Shown one piece after another: positions 6,990 through 10,751 of a stretch of 10,751 bases of DNA; the stretch's first letter is position 1, and every line of letters begins with the position of its first letter. The notes beneath the pieces are model-generated. The model was not told the DNA's origin. It saw only the letters and a program-made list of their open reading frames with translations, and made no database searches. The position numbers and the translations under genes were made by a program. Origin of the DNA: Actinomycetota bacterium (GTDB lineage: Bacteria > Actinomycetota > Actinomycetes > Actinomycetales > Microbacteriaceae); assembly GCA_009704225.1 (NCBI GenBank), contig WLEN01000014.1, positions 1 to 10,751 of the forward strand, in the 5' to 3' direction.

Positions 6990-7964
6990 TTCGCCGCGTC
7001 GCCGAGCGTTCTCAGCGAGGGACTCGGCGTCACGAACGGCACGGCGAAGTCGCTTTTCGGACTGTTCGCGATCGCCGACGGCCCCGGGTGTCCAGGTCTC
7101 GATGTCGGAATCCTCGAACTCGGGTTTCGTGCGCCGTTGTGCCTTGGGTGGGACGACTCCGGGTGACAGGCGGCGGCTCGTGACGAGAAAACCGGTGTGG
7201 GCGACCATGCGGTGGTCGGGGCGCACAGCGAGTCCCTCGACGTGCCATCCGCGAACTAGCGTCTCGGTCGACTCGGTTCGCGTGAATCCGCCGTGGTGTC
7301 GAATCGCTTCGACGGTGCGGGACATCTGTGTCACGGTCGCGACGTAGGCGACCATGACGCCACCGGGTGCGAGGATCTCGCCCACCGCATCGACACATTC
7401 CCAAGGGGCCAACATGTCAAGCACGACGCGGTCGACCTCACCCGCACTGAAGGTATCGGGGAGCGATTCGACGAGGTCGCCAACGATGATGCGGTGGTTG
7501 ACCGGCTTCTCACCGAAATAGCCTTCAATGTTGGACGCGGCGATGTCGGCAAATTCCTCGCGACGTTCGAACGACGTCACTGACCCCGACTCCCCCACCG
7601 CCTGAAGCAGAGCCAGACTCAGTGCACCACTTCCGACGCCGGCCTCGACCACAACCGAACCGGGAAAGATGTCACCAAATGTGACGATGTGAGCCGCATC
7701 CTTCGGATAAACAATCGCGGCACCGCGCGGCATCGACATCGCAAAATCGGTGAACAGTGGTCGGAACGCGAGGTATTCGGTGCCGTGCGAATTTGCGACA
7801 ACGGAACCGTCGGTCAGGCCGATCATGGTTTCGTGAGCGAGGACTCCCCGATGGGAATGCAACTCACCGCCCTCGACGAGCGACACGGTGTGATGACGAC
7901 CCTTTTCGTCGGTGAGTTGGACGCGGTCACCCCACTGGAACGGGCCACGACGTGGTCGTTTCAC
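6987..7964 (-). CDS. trmI: tRNA (adenine-58-N1)-methyltransferase TrmI
   Basis: TrmI transfers a methyl group from S-adenosylmethionine to N1 of adenine 58 in the tRNA T-loop, which stabilises tRNA. The 325-aa protein has a small N-terminal beta domain (about 1-70) and a class I Rossmann methyltransferase domain: motif I VVVEAGVGSG (104-113), acidic motif II region SFERREEF (131-138), GDL (162-164) and the family's VVLDMLAPWE (180-189), in which the Asp is the likely catalytic residue. A tail of about 45 residues (from about 280), rich in charged residues, extends beyond the length of the M. tuberculosis homologue Rv2118c (about 280 aa from memory). The frame is open to 8027, but GTG 7964 is preferred: it overlaps the HAD stop as GTGA, has AAGG upstream, and yields the usual KRPRRGPF-QWGDRVQL start. 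It is co-transcribed with the HAD gene. Confidence 0.93.
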   Translation of the reverse strand: MKRPRRGPFQWGDRVQLTDEKGRHHTVSLVEGGELHSHRGVLAHETMIGLTDGSVVANSHGTEYLAFRPLFTDFAMSMPRGAAIVYPKDAAHIVTFGDIFPGSVVVEAGVGSGALSLALLQAVGESGSVTSFERREEFADIAASNIEGYFGEKPVNHRIIVGDLVESLPDTFSAGEVDRVVLDMLAPWECVDAVGEILAPGGVMVAYVATVTQMSRTVEAIRHHGGFTRTESTETLVRGWHVEGLAVRPDHRMVAHTGFLVTSRRLSPGVVPPKAQRRTKPEFEDSDIETWTPGAVGDREQSEKRLRRAVRDAESLAENARRRGE

Positions 7965-8620
7965 GCACGCGCCTTGGTGAAAACTTCGCGAATGTGCGAT
8001 ACATCGCGGCCGACCATCGTGTGCCAAATGGTGTAGTTCTCGCTCTCGGAAAGCGGTACATGTAGCGGAAGCGCGATGGTCACTGCCCCCGCTGCGACAG
8101 CACTCGCCGTTCCCGGCACGGAATCCTCAAGGGCGACACACTCGGTCGCGTCCACACCGACCAGTGCGGCTCCCATGACATACGGCTCGGGGTGCGGTTT
8201 CGAATGAGTAACGTCTTCACCGCAGATGACTCCCGAGAAAAAGCCGACCTCGTCCGCCACGAAATTCGCCGTCGTGCGGTACGACATCGTCACAATGACC
8301 TGCGGAATCCCTGCGTCGTGGATGCTTCGAATGAGTTCGAGTGCTCCCGGACGCCACGGGATCTGCCGAGCGTTCATTTCGTCTACTTCGTCGACCATAC
8401 GCTGAACGATTGCGTCTACGGGCATGTCAACACCGCACTGTTGGAGGTGCTCTGCCGCATTGGTCAACCCTGCACCGATAAGGGCGAAACCGTCTGCTTC
8501 TGACCAAGTGCCGCCGAATTCTTCGACGAGACGCTGTTCAGACAGAAGCCAGTACGGCTCAGAGTCGATGATTGTCCCGTCAAGGTCCCACAACACGGCC
8601 TGGGGGTTCGTCGCACTCAC
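7961..8620 (-). CDS. HAD-superfamily hydrolase (beta-phosphoglucomutase/phosphatase-like)
   Basis: This 219-aa haloacid-dehalogenase family phosphatase, of the subfamily with a helical cap after motif I, acts on an unknown small phosphorylated substrate in the cytosol. Motif I is LWDLDGTIID (10-19), with nucleophile Asp12 and acid/base Asp14; motif II is VIVTMS (108-113), with Thr111; motif III is the Lys in SKPHPEPY (Lys141); motif IV is ALEDSVPG (163-170), with Glu165 and Asp166. All catalytic residues are present, and the alpha-helical cap covers about 20-85. GTG 8620 is the only usable start: the frame above it has no ATG, GTG or TTG before a stop at 8677-8675, and the next candidate falls inside motif I. 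There is no Shine-Dalgarno, but a -10-like box lies seven bases before the start. The last four bases overlap trmI. The sequence does not show whether it is functionally linked to tRNA methylation. Confidence 0.9.
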   Translation of the reverse strand: MSATNPQAVLWDLDGTIIDSEPYWLLSEQRLVEEFGGTWSEADGFALIGAGLTNAAEHLQQCGVDMPVDAIVQRMVDEVDEMNARQIPWRPGALELIRSIHDAGIPQVIVTMSYRTTANFVADEVGFFSGVICGEDVTHSKPHPEPYVMGAALVGVDATECVALEDSVPGTASAVAAGAVTIALPLHVPLSESENYTIWHTMVGRDVSHIREVFTKARA

Positions 8621-8627
8621 GTCGTTG

Positions 8628-8633
8628 AGTCTA
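8628..8633 (-). promoter_or_regulatory. Candidate -10 element for a leaderless HAD-trmI transcript
   Basis: On the minus strand TAGACT (8633 to 8628) fits TANNNT, and seven bases then lead directly to the GTG start at 8620. No ribosome site occurs in those bases, and no alternative start exists, so transcription beginning at or next to the start codon is the simplest reading. A weak TTCGTC at 8657-8652 is a possible -35 with an 18-base spacer. Confidence 0.5.
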
Positions 8634-8643
8634 GACGCGTCTA
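8632..8643. repeat. Perfect 12-bp palindrome in the divergent promoter region
   Basis: TAGACGCGTCTA at 8632-8643 is identical to its reverse complement, and the symmetry does not extend further on either side. It lies between the divergent HAD and PAC2 starts and touches the candidate -10 boxes of both. It could be an operator for a dimeric regulator, or a coincidence from two mirrored TAGAC elements. Confidence 0.85.
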
Positions 8644-8665
8644 TTGTTGAAGACGAACAGGAAGG
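8642..8665 (+). promoter_or_regulatory. Candidate PAC2-gene promoter and strong Shine-Dalgarno
   Basis: TATTGT at 8642-8647 fits a TANNNT -10 and would place the transcript start near 8654. AGGAAGG at 8659-8665 is a strong ribosome site six bases before the ATG at 8672. The ribosome site is convincing; the -10 is tentative and no clear -35 is visible. Confidence 0.4.
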
Positions 8666-8671
8666 TCGTCG

Positions 8672-9514
8672 ATGTCAGTGTTCTCTGCGAAAACGGGTCG
8701 CCCGCTGATCGTTGCCTTCGAGGGATGGAACGACGCAGGTGACGCCGCCACGAGCGCGGTTCGGGCGGTAATTGCCCGGTATGCACTTGATTCGACATTT
8801 TCGGTCGACACCGAGGTCTATTACGACTATCAGCAGGTCCGTCCGACCATCGAATTCACCCCCGACGAGGGTCGTCGGATCAACTGGCCGACCGCCACGA
8901 TGTTTTCCCCCACCGACATTTCGACGAGCGTTCACGTGTTGCTCGGAACCGAACCATCCCGTTCGTGGCCCACTTTCGCGGCGACGTTCCTGGACGAAGC
9001 ACTCGCGGCTGACATCACCGGCGTCATTGTGGTGGGGGCGGCGCTCGCCGAAGTCCCTCACACGAGACCAATCGAGGTCGGTCGCACGAGTGACAACGCC
9101 CAAGTGCGCGAACTCTTGGACTGCGAACGGTCACAGTACGAGGGTCACATTGGCATCACGACGGTCATCGCCCAGTTCGCCGAACAGGTCGGTATTCCGA
9201 CGGTGTCGCTGTGGGCGGGCGTCCCCCACTATGCGCTGCACTCGCCGTCGCCGAAGGTGACCCTCTCACTCGTGACCGAACTCAACACGATTGCGGACCT
9301 CGACATCGACCTCGCTGAATTCGAGACTCAGGCCAAGGAATGGGAAGAGTCGGTCGACGAAATCGCCGAGGGCGATGAAGACATGAGCGATTACATTGCG
9401 CGACTTGAAGAAGACCGTGATGCCGCAACGGGACCCGAGGCGTCGGGCGACGCCATCGCCGCCGAATTCGAAGAGTTCTTGCGCAAGAGCGACGAGGGTC
9501 CGAAAGGCTCTTAG
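8672..9514 (+). CDS. PAC2-family protein (bacterial relative of proteasome assembly chaperone 2)
   Basis: This 280-aa protein belongs to the PAC2 family (Pfam PF09754), named after a eukaryotic proteasome assembly chaperone; the bacterial members' function is not established. The body (about 1-215) shows the family opening PLIVAFEGWNDAGDAAT (11-27), a central VIVVGAALAEVPHTRP region and a later SLWAGVPHYA segment. The last 70 or so residues are strongly acidic (EWEESVDEIAEGDEDMSDY, then EEFEEFLRKS-like stretches) and probably helical. ATG 8672 follows a strong AGGAAGG site. It is the only plus-strand gene here: divergent from the HAD-trmI unit and convergent with uppP, with stop codons overlapping by four bases (9511-9514). 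The M. tuberculosis relative Rv2125 lies in a comparable neighbourhood. No proteasome gene occurs in this window, so a proteasome role should not be assumed. Confidence 0.9.
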   Translation: MSVFSAKTGRPLIVAFEGWNDAGDAATSAVRAVIARYALDSTFSVDTEVYYDYQQVRPTIEFTPDEGRRINWPTATMFSPTDISTSVHVLLGTEPSRSWPTFAATFLDEALAADITGVIVVGAALAEVPHTRPIEVGRTSDNAQVRELLDCERSQYEGHIGITTVIAQFAEQVGIPTVSLWAGVPHYALHSPSPKVTLSLVTELNTIADLDIDLAEFETQAKEWEESVDEIAEGDEDMSDYIARLEEDRDAATGPEASGDAIAAEFEEFLRKSDEGPKGS

Positions 9515-10404
9515 GGCTGGATGACGCCAATCGTCAACAAGACGAGAATCGTCCCGCCGAGCGCGATTCGATAAAGAACGAACGGCAGGAAACTGTACTT
9601 CTTGAGGTAGTTCATGAGGAACGCGATGATCGCGAGTCCGACAACAAAAGCGACGGCGGTCGCCGCACCGATCTCGTACCACGTGAACGGGATGGTCGGA
9701 ATCGCTCCTTCACCGCTGATTTGGTCTTTGATGGCGCTGTACGTCTCATAAATGCCGCTCGCGAGCACAGCGGGGATGGCCAAGAGGAATGCGAATCGCG
9801 CTGCTGCTGCACGATTGAATCCGAGTGCGCGGGCCATCGAGATGGTCGCTCCTGAACGCGAAACGCCGGGAATGAGCGCGAGTGCTTGGGCGAGCCCAAT
9901 GGCGACTCCCTGAGAGAGTTTCATATCGGCGAGGACGCGGTCTGTTCGCCCTGCCTTGTCGGCGATCCACAGGATGATGCCGAATATCACTAGCACCGCC
10001 CCGATCAGCCACAGCGAACGGAACGTCTCGCGAATCGTGCCCTGAAACACCAGGCCGAGGACCGCAATCGGAATCGTTCCGCCGATAATGAACCAACCGA
10101 GCCGAGCCTGAACGCGCTGCTCGGGGGTCAAGAAGCGACCAGCTCCGCGGCGGCGCGAAAACACCGACAGGAACCACGAACGGATGATGTTCGCGATGTC
10201 CTTGCGGAAATACAGCAGAACGGCGAGTTCCGTGCCAATCTGCGTGATTGCGGTGAATGTAGCACCGGGGTCTTCCGCGCCGGGCATCACCAAACCCGCG
10301 ATTCGCAGGTGGGCGCTTGAGGAAATTGGCAGGAATTCCGTCAACCCCTGGATGAGCCCGAGAATCAACGCGGGGACGATGTTGACGTAGTCCAGGGGTG
10401 TCAT
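9511..10404 (-). CDS. uppP: Undecaprenyl-diphosphatase UppP (BacA family)
   Basis: UppP dephosphorylates undecaprenyl pyrophosphate to the monophosphate, recycling the lipid carrier for peptidoglycan and other wall polymers; it also confers low-level bacitracin resistance when abundant. The 297-aa polytopic membrane protein has the first signature ILGLIQGLTEFLPISSSAH (14-32), with Gln19 and Glu23 of the (E/Q)xxxE motif and His32, and the second signature PGVSRSGATI (179-188), with the essential Arg183. About eight hydrophobic segments are visible. ATG 10404 is the natural start just before the first helix. It follows the M20 hydrolase stop by 12 nt, suggesting an operon, but no clear ribosome site is present; a three-codon ATG...TGA mini-frame at 10412-10401 overlaps the start. 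The 3' end overlaps the PAC2 stop, leaving no room for a dedicated terminator. Confidence 0.96.
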   Translation of the reverse strand: MTPLDYVNIVPALILGLIQGLTEFLPISSSAHLRIAGLVMPGAEDPGATFTAITQIGTELAVLLYFRKDIANIIRSWFLSVFSRRRGAGRFLTPEQRVQARLGWFIIGGTIPIAVLGLVFQGTIRETFRSLWLIGAVLVIFGIILWIADKAGRTDRVLADMKLSQGVAIGLAQALALIPGVSRSGATISMARALGFNRAAAARFAFLLAIPAVLASGIYETYSAIKDQISGEGAIPTIPFTWYEIGAATAVAFVVGLAIIAFLMNYLKKYSFLPFVLYRIALGGTILVLLTIGVIQP

Positions 10405-10416
10405 ACGCCCATTGTT

Positions 10417-10751
10417 CTAGTAATCGAGCAGGAAATCAGTCAGGACGCGGTGACCAAAATCGAGCGCGTCGAGCGGCACGCGTTCGTCAACTCCGTGAAA
10501 TAGCGATGGAAAATCGAGATCGGCGGGCAGGCGCAGTGGCGCGAACCCATAGCCTGCGATGCCGAGCAGCGCGAGAGCTTTGTTGTCCGTTCCGCCCGAC
10601 AACAGATACGGAAGCATCCGCGCGTCGGGGTCATGAGCCCTCAGAGACTTCGCCATCGCGTCGACGATGGCCGTGTCGAACGTGTTTTCGAGCCCAATGT
10701 CCTGGGTCACGATCGAAATGTCGATGTCGGGACCGACAATCTCACGCATCC
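10417..10751 (-). CDS. M20-family metallohydrolase (peptidase/deacylase), C-terminal part; gene runs off the right edge
   Basis: About 111 C-terminal codons are present; the frame is open at the window edge, so the Met at 10749 is internal rather than a demonstrated start. The region PYLLSGGTDNKALALLGIAGYGFAPL followed by LFHGVDERVPLDALDFG matches the end of M20/M25/M40 peptidases. GGTD lies in the C-terminal part of the catalytic domain, and the His of FHGVDE is the expected late zinc ligand. Family members hydrolyse peptides or acylated amino acids; the substrate cannot be deduced. The stop (TAG, 10419-10417) is 12 nt before uppP, consistent with co-transcription. Confidence 0.88.
   Translation of the reverse strand, partial: MREIVGPDIDISIVTQDIGLENTFDTAIVDAMAKSLRAHDPDARMLPYLLSGGTDNKALALLGIAGYGFAPLRLPADLDFPSLFHGVDERVPLDALDFGHRVLTDFLLDY

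Noticed and set aside
6962..7042. N-terminal extension of the FKBP gene up to 7042
   Set aside because: It would overlap the end of trmI by more than 50 bases and put 27 residues before a clear signal peptide. GTG 6961 has an ideal ribosome site.
7965..8027. N-terminal extension of trmI up to 8027
   Set aside because: The extra 21 residues overlap the HAD coding region and look unlike TrmI starts; GTG 7964 overlaps the HAD stop as GTGA and gives the normal family start.
9541..9553. Small hairpin GACGA-GAA-TCGTC near the end of uppP as a terminator
   Set aside because: The stem is only five pairs, it lies within coding sequence, and no T-run follows in either direction.
1..10751. An undescribed defence, mobile or biosynthetic system
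   Set aside because: Every gene over the window matches a known, widely conserved housekeeping family in a familiar actinobacterial order; no integrase, transposase, inverted terminal repeats, atypical-composition island or cluster of unknown genes is visible.

Overview
The window reads as a conserved chromosomal segment of an actinobacterium. The gene order and protein sequences suggest Microbacteriaceae or a close relative, at moderately high G+C; this assignment is an inference, because no rRNA or other marker is present. The supporting evidence is a PafB/PafC pair directly before tatA, tatC and a HelY-type helicase, a TrmI of the actinobacterial type, a bacterial PAC2 protein, frequent GTG starts, and TANNNT -10-like elements without clear -35 boxes. 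I see no mobile element, CRISPR array, tRNA or rRNA, and no long non-coding stretch. The largest gap is about 56 bases.

Layout from right to left, the direction in which most genes are read: the C-terminal end of an M20-family metallohydrolase (10417-10751, cut by the window edge); uppP, the undecaprenyl-pyrophosphate phosphatase (9511-10404); a PAC2-family protein (8672-9514), the only plus-strand gene, meeting uppP tail to tail with overlapping stop codons; a divergent promoter region with a perfect 12-bp palindrome (about 8621-8671); a HAD hydrolase (7961-8620); trmI, tRNA m1A58 methyltransferase (6987-7964, 4-nt overlap); a two-domain FKBP lipoprotein (5999-6961); pafB and pafC (3995-5942, 8-nt overlap), the WYL transcription activator of the actinobacterial DNA-damage response; tatA (3780-3956, short and easily missed) and tatC (3013-3777), the twin-arginine translocase; a HelY DExH helicase (623-3013, sharing one base with the tatC stop); and the N-terminal 202 codons of lnt, apolipoprotein N-acyltransferase (1-606).

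Functional themes are envelope lipid and lipoprotein metabolism (uppP, lnt, an FKBP lipoprotein that would be an Lnt substrate), protein export (tatA, tatC), RNA and tRNA processing (trmI, helY) and DNA-damage-responsive transcription (pafBC). I do not see an undescribed multi-gene system. The most informative observations are (i) the Pup-proteasome block, which in Mycobacterium lies between trmI and pafB, is absent here and only an FKBP gene sits in its place; (ii) nearly every intergenic gap on the minus strand contains a TAGNCT/TAGAGT -10-like box, and at three genes (lnt, HAD, pafB) it lies 6-7 nt before a GTG start with little or no Shine-Dalgarno, predicting leaderless mRNAs; and (iii) a duplicated five-codon unit in the TatA membrane helix. 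Promoter calls are by eye and tentative.
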